DNA from: Sclerotinia nivalis
Lineage: Eukaryota; Ascomycota; Leotiomycetes; Helotiales; Sclerotiniaceae
Length of the DNA stretch: 64,000 nt
Assembly (NCBI GenBank): GCA_029531795.1
Contig: JAPEIS010000001.1
Coordinates: forward strand, 2,294,001 to 2,358,000
Direction of reading: 5' to 3'
In this document: positions 33,645-45,638 of the stretch, one piece after another
How positions within the stretch are numbered: position 1 is the first letter of the stretch
Layout: the number at the start of each line of letters is the position of its first letter
Made by a program: the position numbers and the translations under genes
The notes under the pieces: model-generated
Database searches by the model: none
What the model saw: only the letters and a program-made list of their open reading frames with translations
Told to the model about the DNA's origin: nothing

Positions 33645-36477
33645 TATGGGAGTGAAATTGAAGGATCAGAATCAATTGAATGACTTGAATAAGGTTGAAA
33701 GTAGGTGAGTATTATTACAATCTTGTATGTATCAAAGTAAGATAGAGTCCTTGCTTGAGATAATATCAAGGTATTAAGACAAAATACAGACAAAGTTGTC
33801 AATTACAATTAAGAACTTGTGGAGAAGGCGAAACTGCTTTGCTCTTGAACCGAAATGCCGACAAAGTCGCTTACCTCACCGTATCAACCAATCAGAGATT
33901 GTTTTATTCAAATCAAAAAACGGGAAAAAGCGGGTGAGGTTATTCCCGTTAAACTTGTAGCCGGGTCCCAATCGATCGTTTGTACAATTCAATTCAATTC
34001 AACTAAGTTTGTTTCCAACATTGAAGAAACTGCAAAATCAATGTAACAAGGCCAAATATATATAGGCAGTCAGTTTATATATTTATATGGATCACCATTA
34101 TTAATTCTCACCACTCTTCGAATACCGGTACTCATACGGGTACTGCATACATATACATACCGGTCCTTTCTACCGATACGTATATCATCATTACATTCGG
34201 TTGGAAGCATCGAGGGGCTGTATGTGTAATACCTAGGTAAATGATGTGGCTATATTGGTATTTCATTCCATGTGATCGAGTGTGAATAAAGAATATTATT
34301 GGCTGCTTGAATTAGGTCTAAGTTTATTCGTATTCGGAAAATATATGAAATATCATAGTGGTAGATTTTCACTCTATGACGTTTAGATTAATGCCGAACA
34401 ATAACCTACGCATATGCAATTGTGCACGTCTCAGAAGCTGCTTCAGAAGCTGGCGGCTAGGCATAAACAAGGGACATTGCTAAGGATAAAGATCCGACTG
34501 TCTTAACGATCGAAGCTAGCAAAATGAATCACGGCTTTCATCACAACATTCAACTCTCTCTGGATTGTCCTTGGCGGCTCGATGCATTTCTATACTCTGA
34601 ACTATTCACTAATTGGGCAGACGGATCTCAATGACTTGAGTCCATTCCAGAGAATGGAGCATCATTTGCCTCAAAAGGCAGTGGAAAGGCGACTTTGCAT
34701 GGTGATGTTCTTCTGTGGCAAACATGCACTAGAGCAGAGCTTAGAGAGCTGTTCACATGCTTGGACTTTCAGTAAAACATCAAGTGATGAATCGGCCATT
34801 GTCAATGAGAACTGATGGAGCTATTCACACGTGTCATCATCAATGTCTTCTCTGATGGCTAGATGTTCAACGTATGCCGTATGCTTGCCTGACTGTACAT
34901 CAGTTGATTCCAACTCGAGCGATACTTATCTTCGTCCAGCAAGATAAATCCGAGAATCGTTCTTGCAGTATCTCTACATAATAGAACATCAATAATGTTG
35001 CTCTTGGAGCCCCGAGACAAGACTCACCCAATGCTAAGTCTTGCGCAAGATGAATGAAGGGTTCTCCCTCGGCCTAGATATTGTTACTACTTGGGAAGAT
35101 CTCCTAAAATCTGTGTTGGAACAGACTGCATGCTTTGATGTTTTGAGCCTAGTTGGTCTCCCATTGAAACATCAGAAATTACAACTCTTTACCAATTTGG
35201 ATGTTTGTTGAACATCTATCATTCCTTTAAAATATATTGGGCATCATGGAATTGTTTGAGTGTGTCGTCTTTATATCAGTGTGAGGGGGAACAATAAAGA
35301 CCACTGCTGAGGACTGCATACTTCGAACTGTCAATTCATTATTCCTCGTTCAAACGAGAACATCAGGAACCGAACGGATTAAGTGATTTTCAGCAATATA
35401 AATTGGGAACTCCGTAAATTTCTGATTAAGGAAGGTATTTTGGAACGGAGTTATTTTTACATGCAAGAGGTATCGTTATTGTGAAAGGAATATGGCCATG
35501 TGCCCCTCTTAGCCCTAATACTATAATGGACAATAGTACAAGTATGTAAAACTGACAGCAAGATCTTTGAGGGAAGGCAATTTCCGCTGAGCACAGGTTT
35601 TGTTTGGCTGTAAATACCTTTTTTGTTCCAATAAACCTGGAAATGTCAATGACCATTCTTTACCTAGATTCGCTGATCTCCGGTGCAGACAAACAGTGTT
35701 TCGAAGTTTCAAAGTCACTCCATAAGTTTTCTGTTTCCGTTGAAGAACGATGATGTTAAACATCACTAGGAATTGAAGATGGGTTTCATCTACATATGGC
35801 AAGCATGGAAGTGGTTTACCCCAGTGAAATATAATTACCACTACAGAACAGTTAAGTCTGACAATCTGACATCAAGCTCAATCTCAAAATACATTTTAAT
35901 CTGACCAGGACCCCAATCCAAGAAAGAGTATTCAGCCCTCCCATTGGTCTTGGCTAAATTTCATGTCAGCTGATGTTACATTTACATCTAAAAGGAGATA
36001 TACACCAGAAGAAGCGAACATGATTTTTCTAGGAATATTATCCTCATCCTTTGAACTGATGCCTAGTAAGATTTGAGAATGTTAAAATTACCTCAAAGAC
36101 ACGTGAAACACATCTAGGGAGCAGCTTTACTCTCAAAACTATGTTTAGCAGGATCATGCCTCCCGTTATTTCAGGAGCGCACAATTTTGCTCACTCCTCC
36201 CTATATACTGAGCCACCATGCCGAGCATGAATCGAAACTTGTTCGTAAGATCCTCTCGGGCTGATTTTCTGCCCATGCTCTATGCTTCATCCAATCTCTA
36301 TATATTCTGAATGTCCCCCGCCTGGGGATGTTTTTCTTGCATCATCATATACGAAGTTTCTGCATCTCCAGTTTTGATCTTTTTTGAAAGCTCTACAGCT
36401 TATCGCCGCTCCTTATTTTCAGGCTTAGTCCTACCCACATTCCTTTTTATTTCAAATTTATACATATATTTGCAGAA
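33645..36477. other. intergenic, nothing recognised
   Basis: About 2.8 kb holding the sdhB promoter and the BYS1-gene promoter. Short attcaattcaa repeats lie near 33990-34005, and (ta)-rich repeats lie at about 34060-34190. No credible gene was seen. Open frames of 77-106 codons (34582, 35521) have no family features. Confidence 0.45.
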
Positions 36478-37143
36478 ATGCATTATTCCTATGCTTTGTC
36501 AGCTCTCGCTGCTCTCGCTTCGACGGCATCTGCTTCTCTTACAATCAACAATTGGTCTGTTTCTTTACCTTCAATAACATAAAGAGGCTCATTAACATGA
36601 TTCAGGTGCTCCCAAGATGTATACATCTACAAGTCAAACAACGGAGGCTGTAATGTCGGTACCAACGGCGCTTGTTCTACCGCTTCCAATGCCAGCCCCT
36701 GGCACATCAAAGCTGGCAACGGAGCTAGTAGCACGCTCGCACTTCCTTGGGACACTGATGGACATGGAACATCGATAAAGATTGCCAAGACCTCCAACTG
36801 GAAAACCACCCCTTCGATTCTTCAACTCGAATATACCTGGACAACTGGCCAATACTCTGCTCTTTACTGGGATCTTAGTGATTTGGATGGCTCCGGAGCC
36901 GGATTAGTGGGAACTCCTTTCATGCACGATAATGTGAAAGTCTCTCCTACTGGTACTGGTAGTGGTTCGGGAACTTGCGTGAAGTTGAAGTGCCCTTCAG
37001 GTGCGCTGTGCAAAGATGCGTACAACACTCCTGACCAAAAAGCTACCCGTTCCTGTCCATTGTCCATTGGCACCATGTGGTTGGATTTGTGTGAGCCAGC
37101 GGGCAGCTTCAATAGCAGGAGAGAAATTGGCTTTGAGGCCTAG
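36478..37143 (+). CDS. BYS1-domain secreted protein
   Basis: Two exons, 36478-36554 and 36606-37143, separated by a 51-nt intron, give 204 aa. Residues 1-19 are a signal peptide (ALSALAALASTASA). The rest matches the BYS1 family, related in fold to thaumatin-like proteins: LTINNWCSQDVYIYKSN at the start, a GTSIKIAKT strand, LQLEYTW, and YSALYWDLSDLDG. It has a Cys-rich C-terminal part (TCVKLKCPSG, KDAYNTPDQKATRSCP). BYS1 proteins were named from a yeast-phase-specific Blastomyces gene; their molecular role is not established. Without a membrane anchor it should be secreted. It stands alone between gene-poor stretches, typical for secreted host-interaction candidates. Confidence 0.85.
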
Positions 37144-38070
37144 AGGTTTTTTGCGATGAACTGAAGTTTTGGGGGACGGTGATCACGCTTGTGATTGTGC
37201 TCGCAATAAGAGAAATCTTGCCTGGTTGCTGGAGTTTTCTTTTCATATGTTCATGTTTTGTTTGGAGCGGAGGGAGTGCAGGTACGCTTGTATGATATTA
37301 AGCCAGGGGCTACTCTATCTTATATGTTCCATGTACAACTATATTCAAATACCACGGGGCGTTGAGGGAGCAAGGCAAATGATACCCTTTTCTTTGCTTT
37401 GAATTTATCCATTTCATCACAAGTATCCTTGAATCGCAACTTGAAAATGAACTCATTCGGATTGCGCAAATTCCCCCAAAGGTGGCATTGACGGAGAAAA
37501 TACCACGTTTACGTTACCATTCGGCTTTCGCATGCAGTCCTAAAATACGACTCTCGTAATGGTGCCCTTGTGGCGCAGTGCGAAATCGTCAGACGAACCC
37601 ATGGTTTGAGGTTAAGACGTTGTAACCTTCCCATTAAAGATTTATGTTTTCATGAAGCATTAGCAAAGAATTGTTGTTCCAGGATGAACTTGGCTTTTGT
37701 AATTGTTTTGCCTCATGAATATTTCTTGATACTTGAGTAAGTTGTCCCGTAGACATTGTTGAAAACTCTCGGATAAGCTCTTATGCGGCTGCTCGGTGAT
37801 TGGCCCGGCTCAGACTCTCCACACTACATCTCCCCGATTTTGGATGCCGACGTTCTCTTCCCCCAAAAACATATTAATCAATCAATGAATGGGGTAAGTT
37901 TTGCTGTAGGTTAAATATTTTCATTTCGTTTCAATATTACTCTCTTCTGTTCTCACTGTATTTCACATACACTTTCTGTGTAATTTAACTAGGAAACCTT
38001 CCAATTGACATCAAATCGACAACAAACAACTACCCCTCCATTCCGATATCCCTCACACCCACCGGCCAAC
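37144..38070. other. intergenic, thiolase promoter
   Basis: No gene was seen. A plausible 5'-UTR intron runs from gtaagtttt near 37894 to aactag near 37992, just upstream of the thiolase start. Confidence 0.4.
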
Positions 38071-39333
38071 ATGTCAACCGGACCTCTTCGCCGAGGGCTC
38101 TCCCAGATCCTCAAAAAAGACCCCTCAGACATCGTCATACTTTCCTCGCTCCGCACCCCCATAACCCGCTCCTACAAAGGTCAGCTCTCCTCCGCCTACC
38201 CAGAACAACTCCTGCACAGCGTACTCAAAGCTACACTTTCCGCCAATCCCTCCCTCGACCCGTCTCTCATAGACGATGTATGTGTCGGAGTCGTGCTCTC
38301 CGAACTCGGCGGTTCTAAAGCCGGCCGCATGGCCATGAACCACGCTGGTTACGATACCCGCACTGCGTTTTCTACGACCAACCGCGCGTGCAGTTCGGGA
38401 TTGCAGGCCATTACCAATATTGCGAATGCGATTGCGATGGGCGGGATTAATATTGGGGTTGGTGGGGGAATGGAGAGTATGACGCGGAATTATGGGTCGA
38501 AGGCTATTCCGGTGGATTTGTGGCCGGAGTTGAAGGATGCGGAGAGAGATACGAGGGATTGTATTACGCCGATGGGGATTACGAGTGAGAATGTGGCGAG
38601 TAGGTATGGAGTTGGTAGAGAGGAACAAGATAGATTGGCGGTGGAGAGTCATCGTCGGGCAGCGGAGGCACAGGAGAAAGGATGGTTTGATGCGGAGATC
38701 GTACCGGTTACGACGATGTGGCAGGAGACGGGGAAAGGAGGGGTGAAAGTGGGAGAACCGAGGGAAGTTACTGTTACGAAAGATGATGGGATTAGGAAAG
38801 GTGCTACGTTAGAGAGTATGCAGAAGTTAAAACCTGCGTTCAAGGAAGATGGTACATCGACTGCGGGGAACTCGTCGCAGATTTCAGATGGAGCGGCTGC
38901 TACATTGATGATGCGTCGGAGTACGGCTACTTCTCTCGGATTATCTTCTTCTATAATTGGGAAATGGGCCGGTACAGCAATATCAGGATGTCGACCTGAT
39001 GAAATGGGAATCGGGCCCGCGCTTGCGATTCCAAAGTTGATGGAGCAAGCGGGCATTCAAAAGGAAGAGGTAAATGTGTGGGAGATTAATGAGGCGTTTG
39101 CTAGTCAGGCGATTTATTGCGTGAGGGAATTGGGGTTGATGGGTGCATATGAGAAGGGTGATGTTAATCCAAAGGGAGGTGCTATTGCATTGGGTCATCC
39201 ATTAGGTGCTACAGGAGCGAGAATGGTAGCGGGATTGTTGGCGGAGTTGGGAAGGAGAGAGGAACAGGTAGGTGTTGTTAGTATGTGTATTGGAACGGGG
39301 ATGGGAATGGCAGGATTATTTGTTAGGGAGTAA
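38071..39333 (+). CDS. acetyl-CoA C-acyltransferase (3-ketoacyl-CoA thiolase)
   Basis: An intronless gene of 420 aa, the usual size. The active-site nucleophile is C107 in TTNRACSSG, the catalytic pair H376 in ALGHPLGATGAR and C406 in SMCIGTGMGMA, and NEAF is present. The enzyme cleaves 3-ketoacyl-CoA to acetyl-CoA and a shortened acyl-CoA, the last step of beta-oxidation. The start is the first in-frame ATG; the frame is open for 22 further codons upstream without an ATG. Neither a C-terminal SKL-type PTS1 (it ends FVRE) nor a clear PTS2 is visible in the first 30 residues, so the compartment is uncertain. Base composition changes within the gene: the first 90-100 codons are C-rich, the rest G- and A-rich on the coding strand. 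Confidence 0.94.
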   Translation: MSTGPLRRGLSQILKKDPSDIVILSSLRTPITRSYKGQLSSAYPEQLLHSVLKATLSANPSLDPSLIDDVCVGVVLSELGGSKAGRMAMNHAGYDTRTAFSTTNRACSSGLQAITNIANAIAMGGINIGVGGGMESMTRNYGSKAIPVDLWPELKDAERDTRDCITPMGITSENVASRYGVGREEQDRLAVESHRRAAEAQEKGWFDAEIVPVTTMWQETGKGGVKVGEPREVTVTKDDGIRKGATLESMQKLKPAFKEDGTSTAGNSSQISDGAAATLMMRRSTATSLGLSSSIIGKWAGTAISGCRPDEMGIGPALAIPKLMEQAGIQKEEVNVWEINEAFASQAIYCVRELGLMGAYEKGDVNPKGGAIALGHPLGATGARMVAGLLAELGRREEQVGVVSMCIGTGMGMAGLFVRE

Positions 39334-39845
39334 GTAAACTACTTGGAAAAAGAAAACGAAATCTTGTATAAAATATTGGTTTGCACGCGATACGGTAGAA
39401 ATGAAGCGTATGCCAAATTTGAAATGTACGTTATGTGTCGACTTTCAATTGAGCCTCAATCATAAACCACGATGTGACAATCAAATAATCTATCAGGACT
39501 TCAAAGTCCCACAAAGCTTCACAATGTCCGAAGTCAAATACAGCGGATCAAATGATCTCTCAGGCTTCAAATAATAATAATAATAATAATCTCTCAAGAC
39601 TCAAGCAACTTCAGAACGCTTTCATTGTCCAAATTCAGATTCGACAATCGAATGGTCTCTTAAATTTCAAATAATCTTTAATCAGGAACTTCACAGCCCT
39701 ATAATAGTGCCTATAATGCTCTTAATTGTCCAAATTTACGCTCAACAATCAACAGCCTCTCTCGGTCTTGTGCTTTGACATGAGATAATCACTTAAGCGC
39801 ATAAGAATCATGACTACATTTAACGATGTTTTCTTTTTTGCATGT
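39334..39845. other. intergenic between convergent genes
   Basis: The 3' regions of the thiolase gene and rsa4 meet here. The stretch holds an aat trinucleotide run at 39570-39590 and two diverged copies, about 110 bp apart, of a block with tcaaatgatctct...cttcaaataat. Confidence 0.5.
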
Positions 39846-41740
39846 CTAATGCCTCCAAATACGAACTGCTTTGTCCTTCCCACCACTTCCTACTTTTTGC
39901 CCGTCTGGGCTCCAGTCTACGGCATATACTTCGTCTTTGTGGCCAGGCAAATCTATGATTGATTATGTTAGTAAGTACTGGGTAAGCTTGAAAAGCATCT
40001 GATTGTCATATTCAAATTGGGATATTGAAAGTATATGAATGTTGAATCTCAATTAGGATATTGAAATCATATGAATGTCAATTCTCAATTAGGATATTGA
40101 AATCATGTGAGTGTCAATTTTCAATTGAGACATTGAAAGCATTTGAATGTCAAACCTCAGATGAAACATTGAAAGCATATGATTGTCAAATCCCAGCTGG
40201 GACATTGAAAAGTGCTAAGAGAATATACATACCTTCAGCTAATTTGTGCGTTCTCATGTCCCATACTTTCAACGTAGTATCTTTGCTTGCTGTCACCAAT
40301 AATCTCGAATCTGGACTAAAAGCACATTGATAGACAGGGGCTACATGGCCTCTCAATGTATTTATGAATTTTCCATCGCGAGCGTTCCAGATTTTCGTGT
40401 GGTTGTCGAAACCAGATGATGCGATAAGTAGTCCATCGGGGGAGAACGTTACATGGTTGACTTGTTTTTGATGACCCAGCATTCGTGCTACTGGTTTTGT
40501 TTGCTTGGCTGGTTCCCAGAGATACATGGTGAAGTCGTCGCTAGCTGAGACGAGGCGTTCCACGATCTCGCCTTGAATTTTGGAGGCTTTGAGAAAACGT
40601 TCGTTCGCCTTTTTGACCTTTTCTTCGACGGTCGCTGGGACGTTGCCAGTGTGGTCGTGATACGCTGTTCGTATGACAAAGTCTGTGGATAACGCGAGAT
40701 GGTTGACCCAATGCGCGTGAGCATTAAGGGAGTGCGCGAGAGTTCCGTCTTTGGCATTCCACACTTTGATGGTTTTGTCGTGAGATCCGGTATATATGAA
40801 TCCAGTTCCTCCCCACTTGACACACGACACTGTGCCTTTATGACCACTTAGAACCAATTCGATTTTCTGTTGATTAGTTGACCATACTCTAACAGTGGCG
40901 TCTTTAGAAGCTGAAGCCAGTCTAGGCTCTCCAGGTTTCTGAACATGATACGGTTCCCATGCCAGACTCGTAACCCATTTTGTGTGGCCCTTCATCGGGT
41001 TGCCCGATTGCTTCCCAGTCTTAGGATCCCACATCCTGACAGTATTATCCATACTTCCCGTGGCGATTCTCGACTCGTCTGGCGACCAACTAACGACCAA
41101 AACCCAACTTGTATGTCCCTTTAGAGTGTGTACAGGAGTTCCTGTATCACAGTCCCAGATACGCGCAGTATTGTCTCCACTGCCACTGACCATTCTTGAG
41201 GAGGATCTGGGAGAAAACTGAGTAGCTAGAATAGCCTCACCATGACCGGGAATCGTAGAAGCACACCTCGAGACTGCCTGAACTTTGAATATTGCTTGTG
41301 GTGCCGCTGAAATATTAAGCGTCTCTTCCGTACTTATCAATCCTGGTGTTATTAAAGTTTTGTAGATATTTGTTGGGTATGCGGTGGTGATCTTCTCTGC
41401 GGTCTTCTTATCAGGCACAGGTAAGGTAAAGCGGTATGGTACATAGTCGGATGAGTCCTTGAAAATGATTAGCTTTGAAAGTACACAGGATCTTTTGGTA
41501 AGGTAGACTGACATGTCCCAACAGGGTATTCAGTAATAGCTCCAGGTTTTTGGGGTCTGCATTGGCGACGGGTACGAGAACTGGACCATTGCCAACAGGG
41601 AGACCTGTAGTTTCGTCAAAGAATTGTATACGGAGACTTCCAGCGTCACTAGGTATTTCCTCAATGTCTTGTTGTGCTCTTGATCTCTCTAAAGCATCAG
41701 TCCTCTGCCTTTTGCTTGGGGGTGGAAGAACGGTCGTCAT
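39846..41740 (-). CDS. rsa4: Rsa4/NLE1 (Notchless) WD40 ribosome-assembly factor
   Basis: Three exons, 41740-41513, 41457-40233 and 39952-39846, give 519 aa (yeast Rsa4 is 515). Residues 25-85 form the NLE ubiquitin-like domain (SLRIQFFDETTGLPVG ... SDYVPYRF). An eight-bladed WD40 propeller follows, with repeats such as GHTSWVLVVSWSPDESRIATGS and ending KDKAVRIWRH. Rsa4 binds pre-60S particles. Its NLE domain engages the MIDAS domain of the AAA ATPase Rea1/Mdn1, which pulls it off during nuclear 60S maturation. The last intron is 280 nt and is mostly a 36-bp minisatellite; the other intron is 55 nt. The start is the first ATG (MTTVLPPPSKRQR, like the fungal family). It is divergently transcribed from msh4. 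Confidence 0.95.
39990..40206. repeat. 36-bp minisatellite, 6 units, inside rsa4 intron 2
   Basis: Six head-to-tail units of 36 bp (the first 37) each begin gaaa and end with gatatt or gacatt. The last units are more diverged. Because 36 is a multiple of three, the plus strand reads as a 12-residue repeat (YECQFSI-type), which is a shadow and not a gene. The array fills most of the 280-nt intron. Confidence 0.9.
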
Positions 41741-42582
41741 GATTGGGAATGTTAATCTACAAGTTAAATTTAAAAGATTGGAATTGGACAATGAGTTGCG
41801 ATGCCTTTTTAAGAGATTATTGGGCTGCTATAAAAATTTCGGGAAAGAGAGTTATGTAAGTAAAAAGTGATCTTTTGCGATGGATGGGTCTTTTTAGAAT
41901 TTATATGAGGTCAGGGATTATTACGCTAGGTAATTTCTTTTCTCATAGCTTGACAGAAATTTTTGCGGGGTTTGCTTATCGATAGAGATCTGATTAGTCA
42001 TTTTGGCAGCGGGGCCAATCATCAAAGGGAATCGAAAAAGGTGGCGTTGCTGTTATCTGTTATCCATTGTGAATGCCTTTAGTGGTCCGTGCATTTGACT
42101 CCGCATTTCCCGCATCTTAAATGTCCCTACTTCTAGGTATCCAAATCCATGCTATAATACCTTCTTCTATCATACTATCTATCATATCATTGATATCTAG
42201 AAAACATTAGATGATAGCCAAATTGTATATCTTCATGTTTATGTCTCATATTCTTCCATATCATTGATCTTCATAAAGCATCAAACGATAACCAAATTCT
42301 ACTTCTTCATGTTCATATGGCCTCCTCTTTACATCATTATTACCCTATGATAACCTTACCAGGCAATCGATAATCAAGTTCTGCATCTTCATCTTAACCT
42401 TCATCTCTGTCTTCATCCCAATCCAATTCACCTGATGGTTTCCATCAATAGGAGAGAATTGAATATCTTTCTTTGGATTCAAGCAATCCATCGATCTTGT
42501 TACACGAACTAACACTTTAGCTGTTAACTTGCGGTTTCACTTGCAGATTTGAGATTACACTGGTCTGCGCTTGATAGTGAGG
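41741..42582. other. intergenic, divergent promoter of rsa4 and msh4
   Basis: No gene was seen. Bases 42180-42310 contain two diverged copies of a block reading tatcattgat...cattagatgatagccaaatt, about 75-80 bp apart. Confidence 0.45.
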
Positions 42583-45500
42583 ATGGCATCATTATCGAGG
42601 CCCTCTACTTCCTATAGTACTACTTCCACATCATATCAGTATGGGTATACCGATTCTAATTCCTATTCCTTGCCCCCCCGTGGCCGTCGTCCTAGTACAT
42701 CTCGTCCAAGCACTGGGCGTAGGTCACGAGAAAGTTCCATTCTTGGAGGCGAGTCTCAGCACATTATTTGTGCTGTCAGTGAAGGACGTGGAGTATCTCC
42801 GACTGTTGGGTTAGCGCTTGTCAATATCTCAACTGGCGAGGCAGTCCTCAGTCAGATCTGCGACAATCAATTCTACGTCAAAACTCTTCACAAGTTACAA
42901 GTCTTCGAACCTACCCAGATCTTAATTGTGTCTACCTCCGGACCTCCTAACCCTAAATCCAAGATGTATCAAATTGTGGAAGAGAATATATTGGGAGCTA
43001 GGATCATCACAGTGGATCGTCGTTATTGGTCCGAAACGTCCGGCATTGAATATATTCAACAGTTGGCATTTAAGGAAGATCTTGAGGCAATCAAAGTGGC
43101 TATAGGAGGCAACTACTTTTCGGTGTGCTGCTTTTGTGCGGTAGGCCTTGCCAGCAGCACCCTCCTTTGTGACATTTACTTTACTAACATGTGCTTTATG
43201 CGTAGGCTTTGAAATATATTGACATGAGCTTATCCCTTACTTTTGCATTTCATTCTCTTCGAGTTAAATATCAGCCCTCAGAGGATTCTATGATGATAGA
43301 TCTTGCTACCATTCAATCACTTGAACTAATCCAGAATCTGCAGAATGCTAAGTCAAAAGATTGTTTATTCGGACTCATGAACGAGACACTGACACCAATG
43401 GGATCACGGCTCTTGAGAAGCAATATTTTGCAGCCTTCGACTCAGTCAAATTTACTAGCTGCTCGCTACGACGCGTTGGCCGAGTTTTCGGAAAATGAGG
43501 ACATGTTCTTACAGACTAGACAAGGTTGGTCCAATACCGTTATTGTTGTGTGCTTTCGTCGTCGGAAGAATTCTATCCGTCTTCATGCTGACGCGCAATC
43601 CTATTTACTCCCATATTTCGTTCCTTACTAACCAGGTCACAGCTCTGAAGTCGATTCCTGACATTGAAAAGCTACTTACTTGCGTACGTGTTCGGGTCCA
43701 TTTTTTTCATTTACACTACTATCTCCTGACATATTGTAGCTTATCATTATCCCAACTGTCCCAGGTATTTGGAACTCGGAGCAAGATATCAACAACATTC
43801 TGATGCTAAAATCCTTTGCGCAATCTATTGGCCCGGTTTTTGAAAGCCTATCGGGTGCTCGATCAGAGCTATTAGTTGAGATTCGTAACAACTGTCGTAC
43901 TGAAGTTGTCAACTCCACAATTCAGCTTATCAACGAGGTCATAAACGAGGATGTTACATATCAGAAGACTCCTCTAGATTTACGAAATCAACGGACATAT
44001 GCTGTGAAGGCAGGGGTAAGTGGCTTTTTGGATGTAGCACGTCAAACTTTTAAAGAGGCGACCGAAGATGTCCATCAGCATGTGACAGAAGTTCATCGTA
44101 TGCTCGCCTTCTTCAATGTATTGCATTTTACTCACAACTGGTGGCAGAGAGACATGAAATTCGAGGCGAAACTAGATTCGATAATCTCCGAAAATACTAT
44201 CTTCGATTTTCCGAAAACGAATTTGAGGGTCGAAGCATACCGGATATACTTATCAACCGATTTCGCAGAAAAGGTTATGTCGAATGCCAGACTCTAGATT
44301 TGATAAAATTTAACCAGAAAATCGAAGACTCTCACATAGAAGTCATTCTGGGAAGCGATAAAACCATCCAAGGACTTCTCGAAAATGTGCGAAGCGAAAT
44401 CCCTAACCTCTTCAAAGTTTGCGAGAGTATCGCCATGCTCGATATGATCACATCCTTCGGGAAATTAGTCACGAGCCAGGAATCCTATGTCAGGCCGGAG
44501 ATCACTGAATGCATCGCTATCAAGTCTGGCCGCCATCCAATTCGAGACAAGGTCCGTATGGTTCGTTACATATCAACTACAAATACTAATTTGCGTCTCC
44601 CTTAGGTACCATCAAATAAATTCGTACCCAATGATTATTATGCAACGCAACAATCTCGTTTCCAGGTAATTACCGGGTGTAACATGAGCGGCAAAAGTAC
44701 GTATATACGAGGAATTGCTCTTATGAGTGTGATGGCGCAAGTGGGTTGCTTTGTACCAGCAAGCTACGCTTCTTTTCCAATAATTCATCAACTCTTCGCT
44801 CGCGTGTCAATGGACGATAGTATTGAAGCAAATGTTTCTACTTTCGCTTCAGAAATGAGGGAAACAGCATTTATACTTAGGTGTTTCGAATTCTTCCTCG
44901 TGTCTCGAGTTTTACTGATCAGTGGTTATAGGAATATTGATGAGAAAAGCCTTGCTATAATTGATGAACTTGGTCGTGGGACCAGTACAAGGGACGGCCT
45001 AGCGATTGCTTTAAGCATTGCAGAAGCATTGTCGCAGACTCGAGCAGTCATCTGGTTTGCCACCCATTTCAAAGAGCTCGGTATGTGGTGATGTCCGATC
45101 TCCGTCTCATGAATATGCCTGCTGACATCAAGAAGCACAAATCATGTCTGAGCGTCCTGGCGTTGAAGTTTACCATTTGTCAGTCGACATGAGCGATTCG
45201 AAAACCATGACAATGCTCTATAGACTTAGTCAGGGCTGTGTTAAAGAACAACACTATGGTCTTGCTCTAGCGCGTGTGGTTGATTTGCCTCCAAGGGTTC
45301 TCGCAGTGGCCGAGGAAGTCTCGAAGACTCTCATTGCTCAAACCGCTGCTAAGAAGGAGAGTTCTCGGACTATGGCAATCAATAAAAGGAGGAAGCTTCT
45401 TCTTACCTTGAAAGAGAATCTCGAGCAGCTCCGTAATAGTCCCATGGACAATCAGACATTGCTAGAATGGATTGTAAAGATGCGAAAGGAATTTTCTATT

Positions 45501-45638
45501 TGTATGGAAAAGATAGAGAATGGAATGGCTGATAGCGATTCGGAAGTTTCAGACGATGAAGGCACAAATGCAGGAAGCGAAAGTATTTTCAGTGGTGAGC
45601 CGAAAAGCGAAGAGACATCGGTGAGCGACAGTACTTGA
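42583..45638 (+). CDS. msh4: MSH4 meiotic MutS homologue
   Basis: Eight exons, 42583-43140, 43206-43524, 43643-43683, 43740-44097, 44148-44551, 44606-44880, 44932-45080 and 45133-45638, join in frame to 869 aa. It lacks the MutS mismatch-recognition domain I. It starts with a Ser-rich tail and then the MSH4-type connector (IICAVSEGRGVSPTVGLALV). The ATPase domain has Walker A GCNMSGKST (584-592), the MDDSIEANVSTFASEM block, Walker B SLAIIDELGRGTSTRDG and the ATHFKEL switch. MSH4 pairs with MSH5 as a clamp on Holliday junctions and promotes crossovers in meiosis; it does not repair mismatches. Exon 3 is only 41 nt, and its acceptor must be the second AG (43641-43642), as the first touches the branch point. 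The exon 4/5 junction is the least certain. Confidence 0.92.

Noticed and set aside
37560..37625. tRNA-like segment
   Set aside because: No consistent cloverleaf or T-loop/A-box/B-box pair could be drawn.
40061..40330. 89-codon plus-strand frame with 12-residue repeats
   Set aside because: It is the opposite-strand reading of the 36-bp minisatellite in the rsa4 intron and exon.
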